Assembly (NCBI GenBank): GCA_040797825.1 | Contig: JBFNEZ010000028.1 | Span: forward strand, 1-29,408 | DNA: 29,408 bases | Direction: 5' to 3' | Source of the DNA: Geosporobacter sp040797825 | Lineage (GTDB): Bacteria > Bacillota > Clostridia > Peptostreptococcales > Thermotaleaceae | Shown: piece by piece, positions 14,214-22,391 of the stretch | Numbering within the stretch: position 1 is the first letter of the stretch | Layout: every line of letters starts with the position of its first letter | Position numbers and translations under genes: made by a program | The notes under the pieces: model-generated | Seen by the model: only the letters and a program-made list of their open reading frames with translations | Database searches by the model: none | What the model was told of the DNA's origin: nothing

Positions 14214-15259
14214 TGAAAGCATTTAAAGATAATTTTTTTCCACTGAATAAAAAAACAAAAGTCATTTTGTCTTCAATAGCTTTCTTGGCGCTTTTCCTAT
14301 TTCCCCAGGTCTATCCAAAATCCTATGTTATGGGTATTATGTGTCGGATATTCATGTATACTATCCTTGCGGGTTCCTTGAATGTGATCAATGGCTACAG
14401 TGGTCAGTTCAGTATCGGTCATGCAGGTTTTTATTGTGTAGGTGCATATGTGGAAGCTATTCTGGCTTTAAGATTTGGATTAAGTTTTTGGATAGCACTG
14501 CCTATGGGGGGGATAGCTGCTGGAGTTATAGGCTATTTGGTGGCGCTGCCTACAATACGTTTAAAGGGGATCTATCTGTCTATTGTTACTCTAGGTTTTT
14601 CAGAAATTATACGATTGATAGCACTGAATTGGGAAGGGGTTACAGGGGGACCTAATGGCATAAAGGGGATACCTGCCCCAGTATTACTTGGAAACAGAAT
14701 TTCCAGTTCAGTACAATATTATTATATATTCTTTTTTCTTGCTCTTTTATTTATTTTTATAACCAATAGAGTTATTCATTCAAGAATAGGCCGGGCCTGG
14801 ACATCCATACGTGAGGATGAGTTGGCCGCAAAATCATTGGGGGTAGAGACTGGTTTTTATAAGGCACTGAATTTTATGTATGGGGCATTTTGGGCTGGAA
14901 TTGCAGGTGCTGCTTTCTCCCCATATTTTAAGTTTATATCTTCGGATATGTTTACCTTAGATGAGGGGTTTAATATTCTTTCTATGGTAATTATAGGAGG
15001 GCAGGGAACTTTGATTGGACCTATTGCAGGAGCTGCAATTGTAAACCTACTGACAGAGCTTCTAAGGCCTGTGGCCCAGTATAGAATGGTTGTCTATGCC
15101 CTTTTAATAATTATTATGATGTGGGTTAGACCCCAGGGGATTGTAGGAGATTCAGAGAGCATTCTTGCAGGGGGCAAGATGAAAAGAACAGGCTTAAAAA
15201 CAAAGGCTATTCAAAGGAATAAAGTGTCAAATACCAACTCCCTCGGAAAGGAGATCTAA
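14213..15259 (+). CDS. livM: Branched-chain amino acid-type ABC transporter permease (LivM)
   Basis: A 348-residue membrane protein, second pore subunit. LivM marks are N-G-Y-S-G-Q-F-S-I-G-H-A-G-F-Y ... G-A-Y, then L-K-G-I-Y-L-S-I-V-T-L-G-F-S-E-I-I-R, then G-P-N-G-I, and the coupling segment G-R-A-W-T-S-I-R-E-D-E-L-A-A-K-S-L-G-V. The C-terminal tail of about 35 residues is basic and Ser/Asn-rich, somewhat longer than usual. The GTG start overlaps the livH stop by one base. The stop is 2 nt before livG. Confidence 0.93.
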   Translation: MKAFKDNFFPLNKKTKVILSSIAFLALFLFPQVYPKSYVMGIMCRIFMYTILAGSLNVINGYSGQFSIGHAGFYCVGAYVEAILALRFGLSFWIALPMGGIAAGVIGYLVALPTIRLKGIYLSIVTLGFSEIIRLIALNWEGVTGGPNGIKGIPAPVLLGNRISSSVQYYYIFFFLALLFIFITNRVIHSRIGRAWTSIREDELAAKSLGVETGFYKALNFMYGAFWAGIAGAAFSPYFKFISSDMFTLDEGFNILSMVIIGGQGTLIGPIAGAAIVNLLTELLRPVAQYRMVVYALLIIIMMWVRPQGIVGDSESILAGGKMKRTGLKTKAIQRNKVSNTNSLGKEI

Positions 15260-15261
15260 TT

Positions 15262-16053
15262 ATGTCAGTGATACTTCAAGCTCAAGAGGTATGCCAGTAT
15301 TTTGGAGGGCTAAAGGCAGTAGAAAAAGTAAATATGCAGATAGAGAAAGGCGATGTTTTTGGCATTATAGGCCCCAATGGTGCTGGAAAAACAACATTTT
15401 TCAATATTTGTTCCGGTATATTTAAACCTACCCATGGTCAAATAATGTTTTGTCAACAAAATATAACAGACCTTTCTTCCGATAAAATTGCAAGATTGGG
15501 AATGGCCAGAACTTTTCAGAATATCCAACTTTTTAAATATATGAGTGTCCTTGAAAATGTAAAAATAGGCTTCCATACCCGCACCAGCACCGATATAGTA
15601 GGGGCTATTTTAAGAAATAAAAGATACAAAAAAGACGAAAAATTTGCGGAGGAAAAGGGGATAGAGATACTGGAAAGGGTAGGGCTTATCAGGTTTAGAG
15701 ATACCTTAGCAGGTAATCTGCCCTATGGAATACAAAGAAAGGTAGAGATAGCAAGGGCTCTCGCACTGGATCCGATACTTTTGCTTCTTGATGAGCCCGC
15801 TGCAGGCATGAATCCAATTGAGACCAAGGAATTGAGTGAATTTATTATAAATTTGAACAAAGAAGGTTACACGATAGCTGTTATAGAGCACGATATGAAA
15901 TTTGTCATGAATACTTGTAATCGCATATTCGTGCTTAACTTTGGACAAAAAATATGTGAGGGTACTCCAGTGGATATAAAAAATGACAAGAATGTACATG
16001 AAGCATATTTTGGAAAAGGAATTATTGCTGGGGAGGGATTAAAGGATGCTTAA
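15262..16053 (+). CDS. livG: Branched-chain amino acid-type ABC transporter ATPase (LivG)
   Basis: A 263-residue ATPase. Walker A G-P-N-G-A-G-K-T (37-44), Q-loop Q86, signature region N-L-P-Y-G-I-Q-R-K (152-160; the LSGGQ variant normal for LivG), Walker B L-L-L-L-D-E-P (173-179), the LivG-specific A-A-G-M-N-P (180-185) and switch H210 in I-E-H-D-M. It forms the ATP-hydrolysing heterodimer with LivF on the cytoplasmic face of LivHM. ATG start with AAGGAG upstream (inside the end of livM). It overlaps livF by 8 nt. Confidence 0.95.
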   Translation: MSVILQAQEVCQYFGGLKAVEKVNMQIEKGDVFGIIGPNGAGKTTFFNICSGIFKPTHGQIMFCQQNITDLSSDKIARLGMARTFQNIQLFKYMSVLENVKIGFHTRTSTDIVGAILRNKRYKKDEKFAEEKGIEILERVGLIRFRDTLAGNLPYGIQRKVEIARALALDPILLLLDEPAAGMNPIETKELSEFIINLNKEGYTIAVIEHDMKFVMNTCNRIFVLNFGQKICEGTPVDIKNDKNVHEAYFGKGIIAGEGLKDA

Positions 16054-16756
16054 GGTCGATAATTTATCAGTAAACTATGATTATATCAGTGCCCTTTCTG
16101 GCATAAGCCTTGAAGTTAATGAGGGAGAAATTATAACGCTCATCGGGGGCAATGGTGCAGGTAAGAGTACCACATTGATGGCTATATCAAACTTGGTGGA
16201 AAAGATAGAGGGGAAGATCTTTTTTAAAGGGGAAGACATAACAAAGCTTGACCCCTATAAAATTGTTAAGATGGGACTTTGTCATGTTCCAGAGGGAAGA
16301 CGAATATTTCCTGCTTTGACCGTTAAAGAAAATCTCATTGCAGGGACCATCGGAAATTCAAAGATTAAAAAAGCTGACACAGAAAGACTTCTTGAAGAGG
16401 TTTATGCGCTCTTCCCTCGCCTCAAGGAGAGAACTGGCCAAGGGGGAGGTTCTCTCTCAGGGGGAGAACAGCAGATGCTGGCTATTGCCAGGGGGCTTAT
16501 GATGGATCCAGAACTAATTATGCTAGATGAACCCTCCCTGGGATTAGCGCCTATCCTTGTAGAAGAGATATTTGAACTTATCCTAAAGATTAAAGAGGCA
16601 GGGAAGACAATCCTTCTTATTGAACAAAATGCTGTAATGGCCCTTCAGGTTGCCGATAGAGGTTATGTACTAGAAACAGGACATATAGTTATAACAGGGA
16701 CTGGAAAGGAATTACTTGTAGACCCCGAAGTGAAAAGGGCATATCTAGGTATTTAG
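16046..16756 (+). CDS. livF: Branched-chain amino acid-type ABC transporter ATPase (LivF)
   Basis: A 236-residue ATPase. Walker A G-G-N-G-A-G-K-S (34-41), the LivF-typical P-E-G-R-R-I-F (82-88), signature L-S-G-G-E-Q-Q (137-143), Walker B L-I-M-L-D-E-P (157-163), S-L-G-L-A-P (164-169), and E-Q-N at the switch position (193-195), as usual in LivF. Last gene of the operon; the ATG lies within livG. No clear terminator follows: 16757-16839 has only weak inverted repeats. Confidence 0.95.
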   Translation: MLKVDNLSVNYDYISALSGISLEVNEGEIITLIGGNGAGKSTTLMAISNLVEKIEGKIFFKGEDITKLDPYKIVKMGLCHVPEGRRIFPALTVKENLIAGTIGNSKIKKADTERLLEEVYALFPRLKERTGQGGGSLSGGEQQMLAIARGLMMDPELIMLDEPSLGLAPILVEEIFELILKIKEAGKTILLIEQNAVMALQVADRGYVLETGHIVITGTGKELLVDPEVKRAYLGI

Positions 16757-16839
16757 CAATATTAGCTATTATTTTGATAGTAGATGCTTTAAAGCAATTA
16801 CTGGATGGTAAAAAATCATTCTTGGACCACTAAAAATCA

Positions 16840-17061
16840 TCACTCTTTTAATTTTCTCTTTAAACAAATTGTAACATCTTTTATAAGTTCCTTTTCTTCC
16901 AATAAACCTAAAACCCTTTCACACCTGGCAAAGGTTTGAAGCAAATTGTTTGCCAAATTGCTAAGAGCAACTACAGGCCCGTAAGAACTCATCAGACAAA
17001 TAAGAACGATTAAAAAATTGGAAAAGGATATTGTTTCTTGAAGTGTCAATTTTTCAAGGAA
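16840..17061 (-). pseudogene. Fragment of an ABC exporter membrane domain (CydC-like/thiol-exporter type)
   Basis: The reading frame runs from just after the DUF454 stop codon (17062) to a TGA at 16840-16842, about 70 codons. It contains L-M-S-S-Y-G-P-V-V-A-L-S-N-L, then N-N-L-L-Q-T-F-A, and R-V-L-G-L-L-E-E. I recognise this from memory as the last transmembrane helix and linker before the nucleotide-binding domain in exporter-type fused ABC proteins. No start codon with a ribosome site exists, the preceding helices and the whole ATPase domain are missing, and translation of the DNA beyond the stop shows no Walker motifs. It is a remnant of a gene that probably followed the DUF454 gene. Confidence 0.65.
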
Positions 17062-17418
17062 CTAAATGGTTTTAATTCTGAAAATAAAATAGTAGTACTT
17101 AAATATGTATAAGAATCCGATAAAGAATCTCATAAATTTATGCTCTATTAAAAGCATTGGAAAGAGCAGCATGAGAGATGCAGAAATCAATATGGATATT
17201 TTTGTTTTAAGGGTCATAGCACGACTTTGTACAAAATCATCCAAGTGATTTTTATAAAGGGAAGTAGCAGTAAACCAGCGATGAAACTTCTCAGAGCCTT
17301 TTGCAAAGCAAAAGGTGGTGAGCAATAAAAACGGGGTCGTAGGAAGAATCGGGAGCACAATACCGATGATACCTAGCCCAAGAGATAAGAATCCTACTAA
17401 TACATATAATAATTTCAT
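17062..17418 (-). CDS. DUF454 (YbaN-like) inner membrane protein
   Basis: A 118-residue membrane protein of the DUF454/YbaN family. The signature G-I-I-G-I-V-L-P-I-L-P-T-T-P-F-L-L-L lies in the first hydrophobic hairpin (residues 4-37), followed by F-C-F-A-K-G-S-E-K-F-H-R-W and an amphipathic segment. A second hydrophobic pair occupies about 74-110. Length is normal. Function is unknown. GGAGG stands 7 nt before the ATG. It sits between a broken Crp/Fnr gene (16 bp upstream) and an ABC-exporter fragment (directly downstream), so it seems the only intact survivor of a former operon. The C-terminus Y-Y-Y-F-I-F-R-I-K-T-I may be slightly altered. Confidence 0.88.
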   Translation of the reverse strand: MKLLYVLVGFLSLGLGIIGIVLPILPTTPFLLLTTFCFAKGSEKFHRWFTATSLYKNHLDDFVQSRAMTLKTKISILISASLMLLFPMLLIEHKFMRFFIGFLYIFKYYYFIFRIKTI

Positions 17419-17433
17419 AAAAAAACCTCCAAA

Positions 17434-17960
17434 TTATATTGTATCTATACCACGAATCTTAAAAGAATTCCTATAGTAATCTATAATACCTTTCTTTATA
17501 AATTTTGCAAGGATTTTTGAAACAGCAGGGCGGGTAGCATTGAGATATTTTGCTATCTCCACCCTGCTAAATTCAGTGGTAAATAGGTTTTGACCGTTGT
17601 TATAATAATGGTCTAATAATAGAATAGCGACTGGTTTTCGAAGAGAAAGAACACGAATATAAGCTACCTGGGCTTTCAGTAAAAAACGGGGATTGCTACA
17701 ATCTTAATAATGTTTTCGAAAAAGTATCAGTCCAGCCAGAGCATATAATATCTTCAGCGAAGCTGTCATAGGTATCGAGGGTATGTATGAAGGCGATATC
17801 TCCCGTTATATGTCTTTTAATCACTTGGACTTTATCTTTGAGGACAATACTAATTCTAGAAAATGGTTCATTCTGAACACAGATACAATCCCTTTTGCCA
17901 TGCATTTTTATTTTGATAGATAGACTAGATAAAGTCAAGGAGATTTCTTCGGGTTTACAA
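17434..17960 (-). pseudogene. Crp/Fnr-family regulator, frameshifted
   Basis: Two frames together spell a Crp/Fnr protein. Frame one (about 17960-17696) contains the cyclic-nucleotide-binding-like barrel: N-E-P-F-S-R-I-S-I-V-L-K-D-K-V-Q-V-I-K-R and Y-D-S-F-A-E-D-I. It ends at TAG (17696-17698). The second frame, open after an in-frame TAA near 17707 and ending at TAA 17434-17436, gives the dimerisation helix and winged helix: F-L-L-K-A-Q-V-A-Y-I-R-V-L-S-L-R-K, then F-S-R-V-E-I-A-K-Y-L-N-A-T-R-P-A-V-S-K-I and Y-Y-R-N-S-F-K-I. A one-base change in the stretch around 17696-17710 explains the shift. Glycines expected in the barrel (K-G-K, G-D-S-F-G-E) are also changed, and no start with a ribosome site is visible. 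It formerly probably controlled the following DUF454/ABC genes. Confidence 0.75.
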
Positions 17961-18008
17961 TAGTAAAGATAGAACTCATGGGTTTAACTAAAAATTAAGG
18001 GAAGCGTA

Positions 18009-18022
18009 ATACAGCGTTAACA
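18009..18022 (+). promoter_or_regulatory. Possible catabolite-responsive (cre-like) site
   Basis: ATACAGCGTTAACA matches 12 of 14 positions of the CcpA consensus TGWNANCGNTNWCA; the first two bases differ. It lies about 105 bp before the Ugp-like operon start at 18129. No firm -35/-10 was found in 17961-18128, so its location relative to the promoter is unknown. Low confidence. Confidence 0.3.
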
Positions 18023-18128
18023 TAGTAAGATTACAATTTAATATGTAACTTGTCATTTTTCAAAGGGGAAAAATCTTCTGTTAGTGAAATTGACAAATAT
18101 TGATGAGATTAACTTAGGGGGAGAAAAA

Positions 18129-19448
18129 ATGAAAAAAGGTTTTTTGAAAATTGCTTCATTAGCGACAATATCAGCAATGCTCCTTGCAGGGTGTGGAAGC
18201 CCTGCACCGAGTACCCAGGCAGATGGGGAGCAATCAGCAGAAAAGGCTGAAAAAATCCGAATTGAATATTGGCATCCCAATGCTGAAACCCAAGGGGGGC
18301 AGACGGTAGAAAAATTGGTGAAGGATTTCAATGCTCAAAGTGACACTGTAGAGGTAGTGGCTAAATTTAATCCAGATATGTATAAGGGATTGCTGCAAAA
18401 TCTACAAGCAGAGGTTGCAACGGGCAAGTCTCCTGCAATTGTACAAGTGGGATGGGCCTTTTTAGACTATTTCTCAAATAATTTTGATTATACAACACCC
18501 CAGGAAATAGTTGATGCCTATTTTCCCGAGGATAAAACTTTTATAGAGGATAACTTTCTGCCAAACATACTGGATCTTGCAAAAAACAGTGAAAATATTC
18601 GCGTAGGTATTCCTTATTCTCTCAGTACACCTGTGTTGTACATCAATAAGGACATTTTAAGAGAAGCAGGATTGGATGAAAATGGACCAAAGACTTGGGA
18701 AGAATTAGTAGTATTTGCAAACACAATCAAAGAAAAGACAGGGAAGTATGGTTTCTATATGCAAGAACCTGCAGATAACTGGGCAACCCAAGCATTATTA
18801 GAAAGCAACGGTGCTAGAATGATGACTGATGGAAAGGCAAGCTTTGCTTCAGAAGAAGGCATTCAGGCCTATGAAGCCTATGCGGATATGGTGGTAAAAA
18901 CGAAATCTGCATTACATATTTCTTGGGGAGAAGGGGTTCAATCCTTTATTGATGGCAACGTGGGGATGCTTTTTACAACCATCGCCCAACGAGCAAATGT
19001 TCAAAAGGGTGCTGCCTTTGATGTTGCAGCCATTAACGCTCCTTCATGGGAAGGAAAGCCAAAGCGTCTGCCGGCAGGGGGTTCCTTCTTAGCCATAACG
19101 GCTCAAACCGAAGAAGAGAAAAAAGCTGCTTGGGAATTTGAAAAATACTTGTATAGCATCGAGTCTGTAGCTGAATGGACAAAGGGTACAGGATACGTAC
19201 CACCAAGAAAAGATGTAGCAACAGCAGAGAATGGATTAAAGCAATTCTTACAAGAAAATAAGATGATGGCAGCTGCAACCACGCAAATGGATGGGGTTGT
19301 ATCCTGGACATCCTTCCCTGGAGATGCAGGTCTTCAAGCAGAACAAGTATTGCTGGATACCAGGGATCAAATATTAGGCGGTAAAGTGTCTGCTAGAGAG
19401 GGATTAGTAGGGGCTCAAGAAAAAATCAATCAACTGCTAAGTCAATAG
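18129..19448 (+). CDS. UgpB-like ABC transporter substrate-binding lipoprotein
   Basis: The open frame extends to 18084, but GGGGGAG at 18116-18122 and a proper signal peptide select the ATG at 18129 (439 residues). The lipobox is L-L-A-G-C (C22). The mature protein is an extracellular solute-binding protein of the carbohydrate/glycerol-3-phosphate cluster. It shares several blocks with E. coli UgpB as I remember it: I-E-Y-W-H-P ... D-F-N-A, then P-A-I-V-Q-V, then S-T-P-V-L-Y-I-N-K-D ... A-G-L-D ... P-K-T-W-E-E-L, then P-A-G-G-S-F-L-A-I, and A-E-W-T-K-G-T-G-Y-V-P. The ligand could be glycerol-3-phosphate, a glycerophosphodiester or a sugar; sequence alone does not decide. First gene of a five-gene operon. 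Confidence 0.9.
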   Translation: MKKGFLKIASLATISAMLLAGCGSPAPSTQADGEQSAEKAEKIRIEYWHPNAETQGGQTVEKLVKDFNAQSDTVEVVAKFNPDMYKGLLQNLQAEVATGKSPAIVQVGWAFLDYFSNNFDYTTPQEIVDAYFPEDKTFIEDNFLPNILDLAKNSENIRVGIPYSLSTPVLYINKDILREAGLDENGPKTWEELVVFANTIKEKTGKYGFYMQEPADNWATQALLESNGARMMTDGKASFASEEGIQAYEAYADMVVKTKSALHISWGEGVQSFIDGNVGMLFTTIAQRANVQKGAAFDVAAINAPSWEGKPKRLPAGGSFLAITAQTEEEKKAAWEFEKYLYSIESVAEWTKGTGYVPPRKDVATAENGLKQFLQENKMMAAATTQMDGVVSWTSFPGDAGLQAEQVLLDTRDQILGGKVSAREGLVGAQEKINQLLSQ

Positions 19449-19462
19449 TTGTCAACGGATTC

Positions 19463-19500
19463 ATTGTAAAAGGCAGAGTTTCCCCTCTGTCTTTTACAAT
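19463..19500 (+). terminator. Intercistronic hairpin after the UgpB-like gene
   Basis: The arms 19463-19478 (ATTGTAAAAGGCAGAG) and 19485-19500 pair over 16 bp with one G.U, loop TTTCCC. Only a short T stretch follows, and the next ribosome site begins at about 19506. More likely an mRNA-stabilising or attenuating hairpin than a full terminator. It has the same placement as the hairpin at 13260 in the Liv operon. Confidence 0.65.
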
Positions 19501-19519
19501 ATTTGAAGGAGGCCAATAT

Positions 19520-20470
19520 ATGGAAAGTAAGGAAGAAATACTCCTGTACAGAAAAAAAGAAAGAATTCTGAAGGAGAAAATAATAAGCCATCAGACCAAA
19601 GAAAAAATAATTGCATATCTATTTATTTTGCCATCCTTTATGGTTTTTTCTATTTTTATGTTTTGGCCATTGTTAAGAACCATCTACCTAAGTTTCTTTT
19701 CATGGAATATGATTAAACCGACCAAAACCTTTGTAGGCTTTGATAATTATACTGCTTTATTTAAGGAGCCCCTTACCTACAAGGTCATGGGGAATACACT
19801 GGCTTATATAGCGATTTTACTCATATTAAACTGCGTTGCCCCTTATATACTATCCTTTATTCTCTCTACGGTTATCAAACGGGGGAAAGGCTTTTACAAA
19901 AGTGTGATTTTTCTACCCAGTGTTATTTCTTTGGTAGTGGGATCTATTTTGTATTTGTGGATCCTAAATCCTATTTCAGGACCTTTGGCAATCATTGCAA
20001 AGATGGTAGGGATAACACTGCCTATATGGAGTAAAACAGAGGGACTTGTTATTGTGGTGCTGAGCATTATAACAAGCTGGAAAATATTTGGATACAACTT
20101 TATTGTCATACTGGCAGGGGTTTCAGGGGTATCCAGTGAGGTCATAGAAGCTGCAAGGCTGGATAAAGTGCCTTTACATAGAATATTTTTTGATATCGTA
20201 CTCCCTATGAGCAGTGCAACAGGGATTTATGTGTTTATTATGACCATTGTACAAGGACTTCAATACGTATTTACACCTATCAAGGTGATTACCCAAGGTG
20301 GTCCCGACAATGGCAGCTCCAATGCCATTTATAATGCCTATCAGGAAGCCTTTGTATTGTATAGAACAGGAACTGCATCGGCCTTTGCTATTGTAACGAT
20401 GGCGCTGTTTATAGTATTGCTCGTTTTAGAATTCAAGTTTGTTGAAAGGGGAGTATATTATGAGAATTAA
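19520..20470 (+). CDS. ABC transporter permease, UgpA/MalF type
   Basis: A 316-residue permease with six predicted helices, the first after a basic N-terminus (K-I-I-A-Y-L-F-I-L-P-S-F-M-V-F near 45). The coupling (EAA) loop is E-A-A-R-L-D-K-V-P-L-H-R-I-F-F-D-I-V-L-P. The glycine normally found after E-A-A-x-x-x is a lysine here. The conserved Q-G-G-P-D-N-G-S ... Y segment near the end is typical of UgpA. It forms the pore with the next gene product, energised by the MalK-type ATPase. AAGGAGG precedes the ATG. The stop overlaps the next ATG by 11 nt. Confidence 0.92.
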   Translation: MESKEEILLYRKKERILKEKIISHQTKEKIIAYLFILPSFMVFSIFMFWPLLRTIYLSFFSWNMIKPTKTFVGFDNYTALFKEPLTYKVMGNTLAYIAILLILNCVAPYILSFILSTVIKRGKGFYKSVIFLPSVISLVVGSILYLWILNPISGPLAIIAKMVGITLPIWSKTEGLVIVVLSIITSWKIFGYNFIVILAGVSGVSSEVIEAARLDKVPLHRIFFDIVLPMSSATGIYVFIMTIVQGLQYVFTPIKVITQGGPDNGSSNAIYNAYQEAFVLYRTGTASAFAIVTMALFIVLLVLEFKFVERGVYYEN

Positions 20471-21287
20471 ATACACAGCAGAGTTCAAATGGCATATGAT
20501 GCTGGGCATATTTGTGATGATTGCCCTTTTTCCCATCGTATTTGCCATATCCAGCTCTTTTAAAGAATTGAGTGAAGCCTATCAGCATGCCTTTCGATTG
20601 ATTCCCAGAAACCCTACCCTAGGGAACTATATGCAGGTATTCACAAGATTGCCCTTTTTACAAATTACGCAGAACACCTTTTTTATTGCAGCCTCTGTGA
20701 CCCTCTTTAAAACCATAACAGCAATTTTTGCAGCCTATGCCTTTGTCTATTTTGATTTTAAATATAAAAATATTTTATATTTTGTGCTTATTAGTACCAT
20801 TTTTATACCCTTTACTGTGACCATGATTCCCAACTACCTAACGATTTCAAAACTAGGTTTTAGTGATAAGCTGTTAGGGGTGATTTTACCTCAGCTCAGT
20901 GATGCTACAGGAATTTTTCTCATTCGACAGGCCATGAGGACCATTCCTCCATCCTTAATTGAAGTAGCAAGATTGGATAAAATTGGGCATTTTAAAACCT
21001 TAAAGGATATTGTGGTGCCCCTGGTAAAACCAGCAGTGATTTCTTCAGGGATTATGTTTTTTATCAATGCATGGAATGAATATGTATGGCCTGTGTTGAT
21101 TTTAAAATCTAAGGATAAATTCACCCTTCCTTTAGCCCTTCAATTGTTCATAAGCTCTGAAGGAGGAACAGACTTTACCATTGCCATGGCCGTGTCTGTC
21201 ATCACAATGATCATACCCTTGATCTTATATATCATTTTTCAAAAATATATTATCAATACCTTTGCTTCATCAGGGATAAAGGGATAG
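20460..21287 (+). CDS. ABC transporter permease, UgpE/MalG type
   Basis: The open frame reaches back to 20439, but AAAGGGGAG (20445-20453) places the start at ATG 20460 (275 residues). Six helices. UgpE-type marks are S-S-F-K-E-L-S-E-A ... P-R-N-P-T-L-G-N-Y near the N-terminus, and M-I-P-N-Y-L-T-I-S-K-L-G ... D-K-L-L-G-V-I-L-P in the middle. The coupling loop is E-V-A-R-L-D-K-I-G-H-F-K-T-L-K-D-I-V-V-P, and N-A-W-N-E-Y-V-W-P-V follows. As in its partner permease, the invariant loop glycine is lysine. Overlap with the upstream gene suggests coupled translation. Confidence 0.92.
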   Translation: MRIKYTAEFKWHMMLGIFVMIALFPIVFAISSSFKELSEAYQHAFRLIPRNPTLGNYMQVFTRLPFLQITQNTFFIAASVTLFKTITAIFAAYAFVYFDFKYKNILYFVLISTIFIPFTVTMIPNYLTISKLGFSDKLLGVILPQLSDATGIFLIRQAMRTIPPSLIEVARLDKIGHFKTLKDIVVPLVKPAVISSGIMFFINAWNEYVWPVLILKSKDKFTLPLALQLFISSEGGTDFTIAMAVSVITMIIPLILYIIFQKYIINTFASSGIKG

Positions 21288-21299
21288 AGGAGGACTGAA

Positions 21300-22391
21300 A
21301 TGAAAGAAATTGTTTTTGAAAATGTATGCAAATATTACGGCAAAAATTTGGTGGTAGATAATTTAAACTTAACCATAAGAGAAGGAGAACGGTTAATACT
21401 GCTGGGGCCCTCGGGATGCGGAAAATCCACAACCCTTCGGATCATTTCTGGCCTGGAAGATATCAGTGCAGGCAAACTTTATATGGATGGAAAATGTGTC
21501 AATGATGTACCCAGCGGAGACAGGAATATAGCCATGGTCTTTCAGAACTATGCCCTCTTTCCCCATATGACCGTTGAAGACAATATTACCTATGGATTGA
21601 AGGTTCACAGGGTACCCAAGGAAGAAATTGGGAAGAGATTAAAAACTGCTCTGAGCATGCTTCATTTAGATGGTTTGGAAAAACGAAAGCCAAAAGAACT
21701 ATCAGGGGGTCAGCGTCAAAGAGTCGCCCTTGCCCGTGCCGTGGTCAAAAGAAGTGATTTCTTTTTATTAGACGAACCCCTTTCTAACCTGGATGCCCAG
21801 CTCCGTGGTCATGCTAGGAAAGAGTTGGTCAAGATTCATGAAATGTATGGTCAAACCTTTGTGTATGTGACCCATGATCAGGTGGAGGCAATGACTATCG
21901 GAGATCGGGTTGCCCTTATGAATAAAGGGGTTTTGCAAATGGTTGATACACCCGATAATGTATACAACAAGCCTGCCAATATATTTACTGCTAAATTTAT
22001 TGGGGCTCCCGCTACGAATATTTTTGATGCAGACTATGGAGAAGAGGGACTCATGGTTGGAAAACAGAAGATAGGTTTGCCGAAAATGTGGGTGATTCAA
22101 GTGCTAAAAAGCGAATGCAGAAAATTTTCCTTCGGAATCAGGCCTGAGCATATCAGGTTAAGCAAAACACCTGCAGAAAATGCTATTAAGGGATGTGTAA
22201 AGTATATTGAAAATTACGGCAACAGATTTGGGATTTACTTTGAAATAGAGGGGAATGAAATTATCTCTATGGTAGATGAAAATCAGCTGAAGGCCAATGA
22301 TGTGGTGTATTTTTTACCAGACTTTGAGAAGATTCATCTATTTAACAGAAGTACTACAGATTCAATCGGATACCCAAAGGAGTTGATGTGA
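21300..22391 (+). CDS. ABC transporter ATPase, UgpC/MalK type
   Basis: A 363-residue ATPase. Walker A G-P-S-G-C-G-K-S (36-43), Q-loop Q82, signature L-S-G-G-Q-R-Q-R (134-141), Walker B F-F-L-L-D-E-P (154-160), D-loop S-N-L-D (162-165), switch H192 in V-T-H-D-Q. The C-terminal regulatory TOBE/MalK domain (about 235-360) contains G-I-R-P-E-H-I. Such ATPases may serve several sugar importers. ATG start with GAGGAGG upstream. The TGA stop overlaps the following ATG by one base. Confidence 0.95.
   Translation: MKEIVFENVCKYYGKNLVVDNLNLTIREGERLILLGPSGCGKSTTLRIISGLEDISAGKLYMDGKCVNDVPSGDRNIAMVFQNYALFPHMTVEDNITYGLKVHRVPKEEIGKRLKTALSMLHLDGLEKRKPKELSGGQRQRVALARAVVKRSDFFLLDEPLSNLDAQLRGHARKELVKIHEMYGQTFVYVTHDQVEAMTIGDRVALMNKGVLQMVDTPDNVYNKPANIFTAKFIGAPATNIFDADYGEEGLMVGKQKIGLPKMWVIQVLKSECRKFSFGIRPEHIRLSKTPAENAIKGCVKYIENYGNRFGIYFEIEGNEIISMVDENQLKANDVVYFLPDFEKIHLFNRSTTDSIGYPKELM

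Noticed and set aside
18084..18128. Upstream extension of the UgpB-like protein
   Set aside because: It would bury the signal peptide; the ribosome site GGGGGAG and lipobox spacing fit ATG 18129.
18267..18282. TGGCATCCCAATGC as a second sigma-54 promoter
   Set aside because: It lacks the TTGC element at the required spacing and lies inside coding sequence.
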